This document shows, one piece after another, positions 35,846 through 46,300 of a stretch of DNA of 63,487 nt (position 1 is the stretch's first letter; the number at the start of each line of letters is the position of its first letter). The position numbers and the translations under genes are program-made. Source of the stretch: Cytophagales bacterium (GTDB taxonomy: Bacteria > Bacteroidota > Bacteroidia > Cytophagales > Cyclobacteriaceae); assembly GCA_020403045.1 (NCBI GenBank), contig JADBYK010000066.1:1-63487 (forward strand), written 5' to 3'. The notes under the pieces are model-generated. The model had not been told where the DNA came from, searched no databases, and saw only the letters and a list, made by a program, of their open reading frames with translations.

Positions 35846-37348
35846 ATGAAGCAATTTTCAACCCTTGTTATCGGGCTACTCATTTTTGCCTATGGCTATT
35901 CGCAGTCGGTGGTTGAAATTATTTCTGTAGACGAAAAAGGCAATAAAAGGTCGATCAAAACAAATCGTCCGGATACGTTGATCAGGACAGGAACTAAGGT
36001 TTTTCAAACTGCTAACCCGTCTTCCAGCGAACAGCCAATTTTTAAAACCGCTTCAGACTCGATTCAATTTCATTTGATAGAAAAAGCCTTTCACGAAAGC
36101 ATTGATAAGATGGATGCGAAAGCGGCTGATAGTCTTTCTGAATTGTTGCGAAAGCAGTACCAGACAGGAACCATTGGCTTTCTAAAAGTCTATCATGCTA
36201 ACTGGTCATTTTTCTCCTATGACAGTCTTGCGCAGATCAAAGATCGATCGTCCATTACCAGATTGAGCATCGGTAAATTAAAATCAAATCGTGTTCCTGC
36301 TGATGTGCTGACCTGCAAAAATCTGGTAGAATTGGAGCTGGTAAATACAGACATCTCCCGTATCCAGCGAAAGTTGAGAAAATTGCCGCACCTTCAAACC
36401 ATCTATGTCATCAACAACAAGGCTAGGCAACCGCTTAAGCTGGGAAAAAATGCGAATATCAAAAATTTGATTTTTAGAGGAAACAATTCTTTGAGTTTGC
36501 CTAAAGACTTTAGCCCTTTGCAAGAGCTTACAAAACTTGATTTGGCTAAGAGTACCTTGGTTTATTTTCCGAAGGGACTTGCCAAAAACAGAAATCTAAA
36601 AGAACTGATTCTGACAGAAAATGCACTCACTCTTGAAGAGCAGTCGCTGCCTATTTACCCATCACTTGAAAAATTAGACTTAGGCAAAAATCATATTAAA
36701 ATACTTCCTCCCACCATTGGTGGGTTTATTGGACTGAAACAATTGAAATTCAACAATAACAGCATCTCAACGATACCCGAGGAGATCGGAAATCTAAAAA
36801 AATTGGAACAGTTGTCGTTCTACAATAATCAGGTAGCTGCGCTACCGAAAGGCATTTACCAACTTACGTCTCTTAAAGAAATTGATTTGTATTACAACCA
36901 GTTGAAAAGGTTGGATTCCGAGGTAAGTCAATGGAAAAAATTGGAAGTGTTATACTTGGCATTCAATCAACTCTATTCGTTACCCGAAAATCTGGGAGAA
37001 CTTAAGACGCTCGAAGAGTTATACTTACACAACAATCGTCTAAGTGAAGTACCTACAAGCGTGGGGCAGTTAGAGCGATTGAAGGTACTACGGATTAATA
37101 ACAATCTGATGACCAATCTACCTCCATCACTATCTCGACTAGCTTTATTAGAAAACCTGGATATTTCAAACAATAATCTTACGGAGACACCTGAAAAGTT
37201 CTTTCAGTTTCAGAAACTGAAAATTCTTTCGCTTGTTGCCAACCCGTGGGATACTGAAGCGATAAAACGACTTGATTCGATTGCCAGCAAATTCCGCGAA
37301 CGTGGTACTATTGTTAACCTGAACACATTTGGCGAGATTGGCGATTGA
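35846..37348 (+). CDS. Secreted leucine-rich-repeat protein
   Basis: A signal peptide (MKQFSTLVIGLLIFAYGYSQ) is followed by a non-repeat region to about residue 130 and then about 15 leucine-rich repeats of roughly 23 residues, such as LEKLDLGKNHIKILPPTIG and LEELYLHNNRLSEVPTSVG. Such repeats form a curved binding surface. The ATG at 35846 begins the signal peptide; the frame is open 19 codons further upstream but without signal-like sequence. It is divergent from gyrB. The binding partner is unknown. There is no C-terminal type IX sorting domain that I can see. Confidence 0.85.
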   Translation: MKQFSTLVIGLLIFAYGYSQSVVEIISVDEKGNKRSIKTNRPDTLIRTGTKVFQTANPSSSEQPIFKTASDSIQFHLIEKAFHESIDKMDAKAADSLSELLRKQYQTGTIGFLKVYHANWSFFSYDSLAQIKDRSSITRLSIGKLKSNRVPADVLTCKNLVELELVNTDISRIQRKLRKLPHLQTIYVINNKARQPLKLGKNANIKNLIFRGNNSLSLPKDFSPLQELTKLDLAKSTLVYFPKGLAKNRNLKELILTENALTLEEQSLPIYPSLEKLDLGKNHIKILPPTIGGFIGLKQLKFNNNSISTIPEEIGNLKKLEQLSFYNNQVAALPKGIYQLTSLKEIDLYYNQLKRLDSEVSQWKKLEVLYLAFNQLYSLPENLGELKTLEELYLHNNRLSEVPTSVGQLERLKVLRINNNLMTNLPPSLSRLALLENLDISNNNLTETPEKFFQFQKLKILSLVANPWDTEAIKRLDSIASKFRERGTIVNLNTFGEIGD

Positions 37349-37360
37349 ACGATTCCCCAG

Positions 37361-38311
37361 CTACTTTTTCAATAGCACCTTATTCTTTACCACTTTCTTG
37401 TTGTCCTCTGAGCCTCCATCTTCAGCCAGCAACTGCACCTTTGCCTTTTGTAGTTCTTCTTTTTGAGCAGGGCTAACGGTTGGGTAGCTTGCATCTAACT
37501 TAGAAAACTCTTTAGCAATAATTTCTGCAATAGCTAGGCGTGCATACCATTTATCGTCAGCTGGAATAACAAACCAAGGTGCTGAATCTGTCGTAGTTTC
37601 ATAAAGGGCTTTTTCATACGCCTTTTGGTAATCATCCCAGAACGCTCGCTCTTTCAAATCACTCAATGAAAACTTCCAGTTCTTTGAGGGGTCATCGATA
37701 CGTTCTAAAAAGCGTTTCTTCTGCTCTTTTTTAGAAACATGCAAGAAAAATTTCATAATCACTGTCCCATTTTCAGCGAGGTTTTTTTCGAATCGCCTGA
37801 TCTGCTTGTAGCGCATACTCCAAAAATCATCGTCAACATTTTTGACCGATTCAACGCCCGGGATGTTTTCATTCAATATCCACTGCGGATGAACTTTTGT
37901 AACCAACACGTTTTCATAATGAGACCGGTTATGAATGGCTATCTCTCCACGAGCAGGTAGAGCAAGCTGATGTCGCCACAGATAGTAATGATCCAGTTCT
38001 GCAGAATTAGGCGCCTTGAAACTATATACTTTCACACCCAGCGGATTAAAGCCAGACATGATATGTTTGACTGCCCCATCCTTCCCGGCTGCGTCCATAG
38101 CTTGTAAAATAATTAAGACGCTATATCTGTTATGGGCATATAATTTGTCTTGCACCTCGGCCAAGTGCTTTCGGCTGGCATCCAACATTTCCTCCGCCTC
38201 TTGTTTGGACAGAATTTTCCGCTCGTACTTGGTGGGAAAATCTTTTAGTTTGACCTTTTTACCCGGGATCACCTGATGATCTTTGATTACAACTTTGCTT
38301 CCCTCTGCCAT
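37361..38311 (-). CDS. ppk2: Polyphosphate kinase 2 family protein
   Basis: P-loop kinase that transfers phosphate between polyphosphate and nucleotides. Walker A is MDAAGKDGAVKHIMSG (about 72-87), Walker B-like and lid motifs are HNRSHYENVLVTKVHP near 129 and RRFEKNLAENGTVIMKFFLHVS. Length 316 indicates a one-domain PPK2, probably class I or III by sequence, which makes NDP or NTP from polyphosphate; I cannot assign the class firmly. The C-terminal 45 residues are Lys-rich. ATG at 38311 (MAEGSKVV) is preferred to 38344. Confidence 0.9.
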   Translation of the reverse strand: MAEGSKVVIKDHQVIPGKKVKLKDFPTKYERKILSKQEAEEMLDASRKHLAEVQDKLYAHNRYSVLIILQAMDAAGKDGAVKHIMSGFNPLGVKVYSFKAPNSAELDHYYLWRHQLALPARGEIAIHNRSHYENVLVTKVHPQWILNENIPGVESVKNVDDDFWSMRYKQIRRFEKNLAENGTVIMKFFLHVSKKEQKKRFLERIDDPSKNWKFSLSDLKERAFWDDYQKAYEKALYETTTDSAPWFVIPADDKWYARLAIAEIIAKEFSKLDASYPTVSPAQKEELQKAKVQLLAEDGGSEDNKKVVKNKVLLKK

Positions 38312-38462
38312 AATTATTTCGTTTAGTAGGAACAAGCTATACATTTTGTTTTAACACACCTATGAGATTTGTCAGTTTATTAGAAGTTTTGAATTTCGTG
38401 CTAGTCAAATTATAGGTTTTTCACTACATTTCTTTAGTCTACCAAAATAACCCGTGTGCTAT

Positions 38463-38930
38463 ATGAAACCTTATACAAAATTCTTCACTTTAGTCTTCTT
38501 GATAATTTGCGGAATGCCTCAGGCCTTTTCCCAGCCTAAAGAGACGGATGCCATTAAGGCGGTAATTGCGAAAGAAACGTCTTCCTATTTCAATGTGGAT
38601 TATAAAGGGTGGGCAGACACCTGGTTGAAGGTTCCTTATGCCTATTGGTCTTATTCGGATTCTACCAATACAAGTTTTGTTGAGGGATGGGATGCACTCA
38701 ATAAAAGTAAGACAAGTTACTTCAAGAATTCAAAACCTTCTCGTGCCATTATCACCAATGAGTGGCAGGAAGTGAGAATATATGGAAATGGTGCTTACGT
38801 CCGTTTTATTCAACGGGTGAAAGACGATATCGATCGGGATGAGACCTCTCAAATGCGGGTATTGGAAAAGACGAAAGAGGGTTGGAAAGTAATTTGTGTG
38901 GCCGCGATAGCACGCTACCCAAAAGAGTAG
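38463..38930 (+). CDS. Exported NTF2-like (DUF4440-type) protein
   Basis: A signal peptide (MKPYTKFFTLVFLIICGMPQAFS) precedes a single NTF2-like alpha/beta domain of about 130 residues, with the typical helix AIKAVIAKETSSYFNVDYKGWADTW (in part) and late strands WQEVRIYGNGAYVRF and GWKVICVAAIARYP. The function of exported members is not known; some bind small ligands. ATG at 38463 is preferred to a GTG at 38454. It is convergent with the GH57 gene, ten bases between stops. Confidence 0.75.
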   Translation: MKPYTKFFTLVFLIICGMPQAFSQPKETDAIKAVIAKETSSYFNVDYKGWADTWLKVPYAYWSYSDSTNTSFVEGWDALNKSKTSYFKNSKPSRAIITNEWQEVRIYGNGAYVRFIQRVKDDIDRDETSQMRVLEKTKEGWKVICVAAIARYPKE

Positions 38931-38947
38931 CTTGCCTTTTCTACTCT
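38924..38947. terminator. Inverted repeat spanning two convergent stop codons
   Basis: AGAGTAG (38924-38930) and CTACTCT (38941-38947) with a 10-base spacer. Each arm contains the TAG stop of one of the convergent genes, and T-rich sequence follows on each strand. Weak but symmetrical. Confidence 0.4.
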
Positions 38948-41352
38948 ACTTTTACTCCCAGGTTATCGCCCAGTAAATTGAATTGACTGATCCATTCTTC
39001 TGGAAGATCTTGCTTCTTACTACCCTTATTTTCTACAGACATTTCAAAATATAGATTCTGGCTTTGATGAAGGTTAGGGTCGAGTTTAAGCTTTTTCATC
39101 ACCGGAAAAAGCCGGTTTAGGCGCTCAATTCTTTTCACATTGTGGCGCTCGGCTCTTACTCTTTTGATCTCTTTGAAAATACTATCGCCAGCAATTCGTT
39201 CGACTTTGCCCGTATCTTCAATTTTTAAACTCCAATGATCCAGCTCAGAAACTATTCTCTCCAACGATTTTACATTTATTTTGTCAGGTTGAAAGCATTT
39301 CAATAGATCTGCGTTGAGAATATACTCAAATGTTGTGCGGTACGCTTTTGGAATGGGGATATCATTATTAGATAATGCATTGACCAATGGATAATCTCTG
39401 TTGTATGTTCTGCGGAGTGAATTCTCAATATCCTCCATCCCCTGGTGCGAAATCGCATCAAGTATCTTCCTCTTTTCCTCTTTGAAAAGTGACCAGATGG
39501 AGTATTTCTCCGATCCGAAGTAAGTTTGCATAATGCTGATGACATCTGCCAAGCGCCCTTCTTCAAAAGCGTTCACCATCCTAAACTGCATCCCAAAAAA
39601 ATTATCCAGCTCAATATCGAGCGAAAGGTTACCTATCAAGTCATGTTTGCCAAGGTAAATTACAGCAAATGCAAATTTCTTTTCGGACCGTGTTACCAGC
39701 GACTGTACTTTGGTAATACCCATAACGAGTTTCTGTTCTCCAGCCTCCTTTTTTACAAAAAAATCGTTGGTAGCTTTGTAGTTGAATAAGGGTAGGTTTT
39801 CAGGATCATCTTCAAAAATAGAAGAAACAGCATAATGCATTCCCACCCTTGTCAAATTGGTCTTTGAAGGCAATACGAGTTTGCGAAAAACGTTTCCACC
39901 ATTTTCATAAGTGGCCACATTACTTGGAGCCAACTCCAACCGTGTTAAAAATTCAGCTTCTAAGTCGTTTTCAGTAAGCTGCGTGGAAAGCTGAATTGCT
40001 CGGCAAGCATATTGAATAACCTGCACGGTTTCAATACCCGAAATTTCATCAAAGAACCAACCGCAGCTCGTGTACATCAGCATGGCATGGCGCTGCAACT
40101 CCATCAATCGTAAGGCTTTGTTCACATCGATCTGGTCGTTTAGTCCCTGCGATCGAATAAACTTGCTAACGTTCTCATCAGTACGTTTCAATACAACTTT
40201 TATGTATTCATTTCTTGCATCCCATGGATCTTTAAAAAACTTACTAGCCTCAGATTCAAAGATCACAGACAGGGTATCCCTCAACCAATCGAGCGCATCC
40301 CGCAGCGGCTTTCGCCACGTTTGTGTGTAGCCAGGCTTTCCTGAGTTGCATCCACAGTTTTCACGCCAACGCTCCACGCCATGCACACAACTCCACGAAC
40401 TATCCTCAATGATCTGAGCTTCTAGCTCTGGCTCAAATTGGGCAGCATAAGATGCATAGTTGATTAAACTCACATCGTTATGTTTTTCAATAAAATCGAG
40501 AGCGAAAGCAAGTGCCATTTCGCCATGCTTATGATGGTGACCATACGTTTCTCCATCTGTAGCGATGTGTACCAGTTGATGCGATTGATCATTTTGATCC
40601 AATGCGTTAATCAATCGCTCCGCAAATGCACGTCCATCGTTGAGCAATCCGTTAAAAGCAACCGACTGTGAGATATTTCCGTCATAGAAAAAGAGGATGA
40701 TACTTTTACCTGACGGCAGAGTACAACGATAGGCCTTGCGCGTGTTAATGGTCTGGTCGTTTACGGTGGTCCAATCTTTATCACCGATTTTTCGGATGGA
40801 TTTTGCCTGCCGCGGGGCAAGTACCGTAAATGAAATCCCCTGCTCTGCCAAAATCTCCAATGATTCTGTATCAACAGCCGTTTCTGCCAGCCACATACCT
40901 TCCGGTTTTCTGCTGAATCTCTTCTCGAAATCACGGATACCCCAAATCACCTGCGTCTCCTTATCTCTCCGATTGGCCAACGGCATAATCATGTGATTAA
41001 ATACCTGTGCCATCGCTGAACCATGCCCATCGAAGCGTTCGATGCTCTCTCGATCCGCTTCTAAAATGCCCCCGTATGTTTCTTTGTCATACACTTCCAT
41101 CCAAGAGAGAAGTGTTGGTCCAAAGTTAAAGCTGATGCGCGCGTAATTGTTGGTGATATTCTTTATCACACCCCCTTCTTTATCCAGAATTCGGGAAGCT
41201 GTGTTGGGGCCATAGCACTCTGCACTAATCCGCTCATTCCAGTCGTGATAGGGATGTGCGCTATCTTGAATTTCAATTACCTCTAACCAGGCATTTTCGC
41301 GAGGCGGTTGATAGAAATGCCCATGTATGCAGATAAATTTATTGGAAGCCAC
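38941..41352 (-). CDS. Glycoside hydrolase family 57 protein with DUF3536
   Basis: Probable alpha-glucan-acting enzyme (amylase or 4-alpha-glucanotransferase type). The GH57 N-terminal motif CIHGHFYQPPREN is present, with a second motif WLAETAVDTE near 155 (candidate nucleophile Glu) and HIATDGETYGHHHKHGE near 245. The remainder matches DUF3536 in layout, ending at about 800 residues. The start is not ATG: GTG at 41352 (VASNKFICIHGHF) is used, and TTG four codons earlier is equally possible. It is last in the glucan operon, 47 bases after glgB. Confidence 0.88.
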   Translation of the reverse strand: MASNKFICIHGHFYQPPRENAWLEVIEIQDSAHPYHDWNERISAECYGPNTASRILDKEGGVIKNITNNYARISFNFGPTLLSWMEVYDKETYGGILEADRESIERFDGHGSAMAQVFNHMIMPLANRRDKETQVIWGIRDFEKRFSRKPEGMWLAETAVDTESLEILAEQGISFTVLAPRQAKSIRKIGDKDWTTVNDQTINTRKAYRCTLPSGKSIILFFYDGNISQSVAFNGLLNDGRAFAERLINALDQNDQSHQLVHIATDGETYGHHHKHGEMALAFALDFIEKHNDVSLINYASYAAQFEPELEAQIIEDSSWSCVHGVERWRENCGCNSGKPGYTQTWRKPLRDALDWLRDTLSVIFESEASKFFKDPWDARNEYIKVVLKRTDENVSKFIRSQGLNDQIDVNKALRLMELQRHAMLMYTSCGWFFDEISGIETVQVIQYACRAIQLSTQLTENDLEAEFLTRLELAPSNVATYENGGNVFRKLVLPSKTNLTRVGMHYAVSSIFEDDPENLPLFNYKATNDFFVKKEAGEQKLVMGITKVQSLVTRSEKKFAFAVIYLGKHDLIGNLSLDIELDNFFGMQFRMVNAFEEGRLADVISIMQTYFGSEKYSIWSLFKEEKRKILDAISHQGMEDIENSLRRTYNRDYPLVNALSNNDIPIPKAYRTTFEYILNADLLKCFQPDKINVKSLERIVSELDHWSLKIEDTGKVERIAGDSIFKEIKRVRAERHNVKRIERLNRLFPVMKKLKLDPNLHQSQNLYFEMSVENKGSKKQDLPEEWISQFNLLGDNLGVKVE

Positions 41353-41399
41353 TCGTAAAATCAATTAGGTGAAAACACTACCAAAAATGACGTCTTTGC

Positions 41400-43364
41400 T
41401 TAATCTAAATCGAATTCAGCCATTTCCTCATTGAGCTTTAAAATCGTCATGCCCAATGGTGGCAGGGTGATGGCAACAGAATTATCTTTACCGTGATACT
41501 TAACAGGTGTTGTATACAGTAACCCAGCGTTTACTACTCCGCTGCCTCCATACTTGCTATCGTCTGAGCTGAATACTTCTTTCCATGTCCCCCGGAAAGG
41601 AACACCAATCCGATACATTTGCCGAGTGGTGGGTGTAAAATTGCAAACCACCATCATTAACTCTTCTTTGGTATCTGCTTTACGGATATAGACAATCACG
41701 CTGTTTTCACGATCTCCATAGTCCGACCATTCGAAACCTTTGCCATCAAATGAATATTTATACAGTGCCGTTTCATTCTTGTAAAGAGCATTCAAATCTT
41801 TGATTATCTTGAGAATGCCCTGATGCGGAGCATAGTTTAATGCATCCCAATCGATACTTCGGTCATGATTCCATTCGGAGGTCTGACCAAATTCGCCCCC
41901 CATAAAAATCAGCTTAGTGCCTGGATGAGTAAACATGTAAGAAAACATCAATCGTAAATTGGCAAACTTTCTCCATTCGTCACCGGGCATACGGCCCAAC
42001 AATGAACCTTTTCCATGGACTACCTCATCATGTGACAATGGCAGCATGAAGTTTTCGGTGAACGCGTAGATAATACTGAACGTAATCTCGTCCTGATGAT
42101 ACTTACGGTGTATGGGGTCTAACTTAAAATAGTGGAGTGTGTCGTGCATCCATCCCATCATCCATTTTTGTCCAAATCCTAATCCTCCCAAATAGGTCGG
42201 CTTTGAAACGCTGGGCCATGCCGTTGACTCTTCCGCGATCGTTACGGCATCAGGATGATTGGCGTAAACTACTTCATTGAATTCTTTCAAAAAGGATATT
42301 GCCTCTAAATTTTCGTTGCCACCATATTGATTGGGGATCCACTCCCCTGCTTTCCTGGAGTAATCCAGATACAGCATCGAGGCCACAGCATCAACACGCA
42401 ACCCATCGGCATGAAATACATCTATCCAAAATAAAGCATTGCTGATTAAAAACGATCGCACTTCATTTCGCCCGTAGTTGTAAATGTAACTACTCCAATC
42501 GGGATGAAATCCTTTTCGCGGATCGGCATGTTCATACAAGTTGGTTCCATCGAATTTATACAAACCATGTGCATCTCCTGGAAAATGCGAAGGCACCCAG
42601 TCCAAGATCACACCTATTTCAGCTTTATGCAATGCGTCAATGAACGCCATGAACTCCTGAGGGTTTCCAAATCTGCTGGTCGGAGCAAAGTAGCCTGTCA
42701 ATTGATAGCCCCATGAGCCAAAAAACGGATGTTCCATTACGGGAAGTAATTCAACATGTGTGAAACCTGCTTCTTTCACGTAGTACACCAATTCATCGGC
42801 AAGCTCTCTATAGCTTAGAGAACGATTTCCGTCCTCTAATTTTCTTCGCCAACTTCCTAAATGCACTTCATAAACAGAATAGGGCTTCGGTTTTCCTATC
42901 GATTTTTTCCGTTCATCCATCCACACGCTGTCTTTCCATTTGAATTCATGATCCCACACGATAGAAGCGGTGGCCGGAGCAATCTCCGCATAAAAAGCAA
43001 AGGGATCAGCTTTTTCCAAATACTCACCTGTGTTTGAGTGAATGGCATATTTGTAGGCTTCACCTTTGCCAATGCCCGCTAAAAAACCTTCCCAGATTCC
43101 CGACTCATCCCAACGAGGAGTAAGTTTATGCTTATTATCTGTCCACTGATTAAAATTTCCAATAACGGAAACAACTCTTGCATTGGGTGCCCACACTGCG
43201 AAGTAGGTACCTGACTCATCGTTGAAGGTGGCCGTGTGGGCGCCAAACTTTTCATATAACTTAAAGTGTTTACCGGATCTGAACAAATGAATGTCAAAAT
43301 CAGTCAATAAACTGAAGTGTTTCGGTTTTTCAGTCTTGCTTTTTGATGCTACTTTTTTGCTCAT
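41400..43364 (-). CDS. glgB: 1,4-alpha-glucan branching enzyme
   Basis: GH13 enzyme that creates alpha-1,6 branches. Order: CBM48-like N-domain (about 30-140; YFAVWAPNARVVSVIGNFN), catalytic barrel with DGLRVDAVASMLYLDY near 315 (nucleophile Asp), AEESTAWP near 372 (acid/base Glu) and LPLSHDEVVHGKGSL near 440, then a C-terminal beta domain. Length 654 is normal for the form with one CBM48. The neighbouring glgE supplies linear alpha-1,4-glucan chains, so GlgB and GlgE would together build a branched storage or capsular glucan. Confidence 0.96.
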   Translation of the reverse strand: MSKKVASKSKTEKPKHFSLLTDFDIHLFRSGKHFKLYEKFGAHTATFNDESGTYFAVWAPNARVVSVIGNFNQWTDNKHKLTPRWDESGIWEGFLAGIGKGEAYKYAIHSNTGEYLEKADPFAFYAEIAPATASIVWDHEFKWKDSVWMDERKKSIGKPKPYSVYEVHLGSWRRKLEDGNRSLSYRELADELVYYVKEAGFTHVELLPVMEHPFFGSWGYQLTGYFAPTSRFGNPQEFMAFIDALHKAEIGVILDWVPSHFPGDAHGLYKFDGTNLYEHADPRKGFHPDWSSYIYNYGRNEVRSFLISNALFWIDVFHADGLRVDAVASMLYLDYSRKAGEWIPNQYGGNENLEAISFLKEFNEVVYANHPDAVTIAEESTAWPSVSKPTYLGGLGFGQKWMMGWMHDTLHYFKLDPIHRKYHQDEITFSIIYAFTENFMLPLSHDEVVHGKGSLLGRMPGDEWRKFANLRLMFSYMFTHPGTKLIFMGGEFGQTSEWNHDRSIDWDALNYAPHQGILKIIKDLNALYKNETALYKYSFDGKGFEWSDYGDRENSVIVYIRKADTKEELMMVVCNFTPTTRQMYRIGVPFRGTWKEVFSSDDSKYGGSGVVNAGLLYTTPVKYHGKDNSVAITLPPLGMTILKLNEEMAEFDLD

Positions 43365-43380
43365 AAAATTGGATTTAACA

Positions 43381-46300
43381 CTATTTCTTTCTCTTGCTTA
43401 ATTCTTTCGCTTCCAGGTACCTTCGCATCTGATAGCGAATACCTCGCAGTGGAATATTTACCCAATCCGGACGGCCGTTTAATTCATAGCCTAATTCATA
43501 GACCGCTTTTTCTAACAGGTACGTTCGAATTAATACCTCACCCTCCGGTGAAAGAGATTTTCCCATTCCCATTTTTTCGAGATAGGCGCCCAGATAAAAA
43601 CGACTAACATAATGCTGCCACTGCTCTGCCCACTGCTCTAAAAATTCAATGTCTTTTTCTCTATAGTTTTCGTTGAGTAGAATTTTTCCAAAGGCTGCAT
43701 AATGAAATGAGCGCATCATGCCAGCAACGTCTTTCAGCGGACTCTTTTTAAGTCTTCGTTCACTAAAACTAAATCCCGGTTCGCCTTCAAAATCTATAAT
43801 AATAAAATCCTTTCCTGTAAAAAGTACCTGCCCTAAATGGTAATCTCCATGGATACGGGTTTTTATCGCGTTAATTCTGGTTTGATAAATAAGGCTAAAA
43901 CATTCCAAAATGGTGTCTTCCATTTCCAATACTTCTTTACCTAATTTTTGCGTCTCAAGATCTAACTTGGGCATTGTTTGCTCTAAAAGTTTAAATCGAT
44001 CGCGCAATAACTTTCGCAAGGTTGAGTAAAGAGAACGTTGATAGTTTGCAGTGAAGTACTCCGGGGAAAAGGCAGGCGTCACACTGTCGGAAGCGAGCGC
44101 CAAATGCATTTCAGCAGTTCGCTGACCCAGCCGTACTACTCTCTCATAAAACCCTCGCCCGATAAACTCTTGTATCAATTCCGGAGCTTCCTCAAACTTA
44201 ATTGCGTCCCGGTTGATTAGCTTGGGTAACTTTTCTTTCTTTGCTTTCGCAATTACTCGTTCGTAAAAACGGCCTACTGAATCAATAGTCATTACCCATG
44301 AATCTCCTTGATTCTCTACTTTCTCTTGCAAGAGTCCAAACACCGTTGTCTTCCCTTCATTGTCGCGATACTCGATGCTTCCTGCATACTTTGGCGCGTT
44401 TCTAAAATTTGTGTTTTCTGAAAGGAACCTAACAATTTCTAAATCCGGATTTATTTCGTTCTCAATCTTCCGGTAGAACTTGAAAAAGAACTGATCATTG
44501 TAAATAATGGCGGTGTTGCTCTGATCTGCTTTCAAAATTTTTGATTCTATCTTGTCGGCATTCAGTTTGGTATAGATGCTTGAGTTAAACTCGAGCGTGC
44601 CGCCCTCGTCTTTGATTCTTACTTTGCGATCCATACTTCCGAACAGGAAATCGCGGAACGTACGGTCGTAGCTGCTATCTAATATAAAACCGGCTTTACC
44701 CTGTATCTCGGCTCTGCTGATTACGCTCTGAGCAGTGTACTCTACCTTGTCAAACATGCTGTCTGAAGGGACAAAACACATCGGCAAAAAATACAATTCC
44801 GGCAAGCGCTGCACGTAGTCAACTTGAATAATGGTCATAAAATGAGTTTCCCCATCCACCTTCACCGGTATTACTTTGTGGATGTTCATCTTGCTGATGA
44901 CCTTCGCTTTGCCACCAAACCAACGGCATTTCTTCATGAACGGTTGTAAAATTTTTCGTTCAAGTACTCTTACCTCATTGTAATTATTAAACAACTTCTC
45001 CCAGGAGATGTCCGTCTCGAATAGAAATAATTCAGTACTGGTGTTAGATACATTTTTCTTTTCCGACACATCTGCCTGAAACCAAAAATAACCGTAGGGG
45101 CCAATGGTAATCGGATATTCGCCATCCCCCACATTCAAAAATCTGTTTTGGCTAAAAACCTCGGTAACGTCACAATCCTTATAATCGGAAAGGTTAAGCG
45201 TTGTCGCTTGGGAGAACTGGGACAAATTCGCAACCACAATGATTTTTTGATCTTGATAGGTCCTTGCAAAAGAAAGAACCTTCGCATTGGAACTCTCAAT
45301 AAATTTTAAATCACCGCGCCCGAACACGTTTAATCGCTTGCGCATGGCCAGCACATTTTTTACCCACCACACCAGTGAAGAAGGATTTTCTTCTAACGTA
45401 GCCACGTTAAGCGATTCATAGCGATAAACGGGATCAGTGATTACCGGCAAGAATAGTCGCTGTGGGTTGGCGTCTGAGAACCCTGCATTGATGTTAACAT
45501 TCCACTGCATCGGTGTTCGCACTCCAAATCGATCGCCCAAGTAGACATTATCACCCATACCAATCTCATCGCCATAGTACAAAACAGGAGTACCCGGCAA
45601 CGAAAACATAATCGTATAGAGCAATTCTATTTTGCGTCTATCATTATTAAGCAAAGGTGCCAGGCGTCTTCGGATACCTGCATTGTGCTTTGTATTTGGA
45701 TCTTTTGCGTACGCTTTAAACAGGTAGTCTTTTTCCTCTTCGGTCACCATATCCAAACCAATCTCATCATGGTTTCTTAAAAAAAGAGCCCACTGACTAT
45801 TGGGTGGTGTTTGAGGTGTCTGTTCAATGATATCAATGATCGGATAACTATCTTCTGTACGTAAGCCAAGAAATAGCCGAGGCATCAATGGGTAATTAAA
45901 GCTCATGTGACACTCTTGGCCTTCCCCAAAGTATTGCGCAGCATCCTCAGGCCATAGGTTTGCTTCAGCGATTAGTACACGATCTTCGTAATGCTTGTCG
46001 ATGTGCAAGCGCAGACGCTTTAGAAAGGCATGCGTTTGCGGGAGGTTCTCACAATTTGTTCCTTCCTCTTCAAATAAAAATGGTACTGAGGGCAACCGAA
46101 ATCCATCTACGCCCATCTTCATCCAAAAGTCAACCGCCTTAATCATTTCCAACTGCACTTCCGGATTATCATAATTTAACTCTGGTTGGTGCCTATAGAA
46201 ACGATGCCAGAAGTAGGCTTTTGCTTCATTGTCCCACGCCCAGTTAGACGCTTCATCATCTTGAAACATGATGCGTGCTTCTTTGTACTTATCAGTCGTA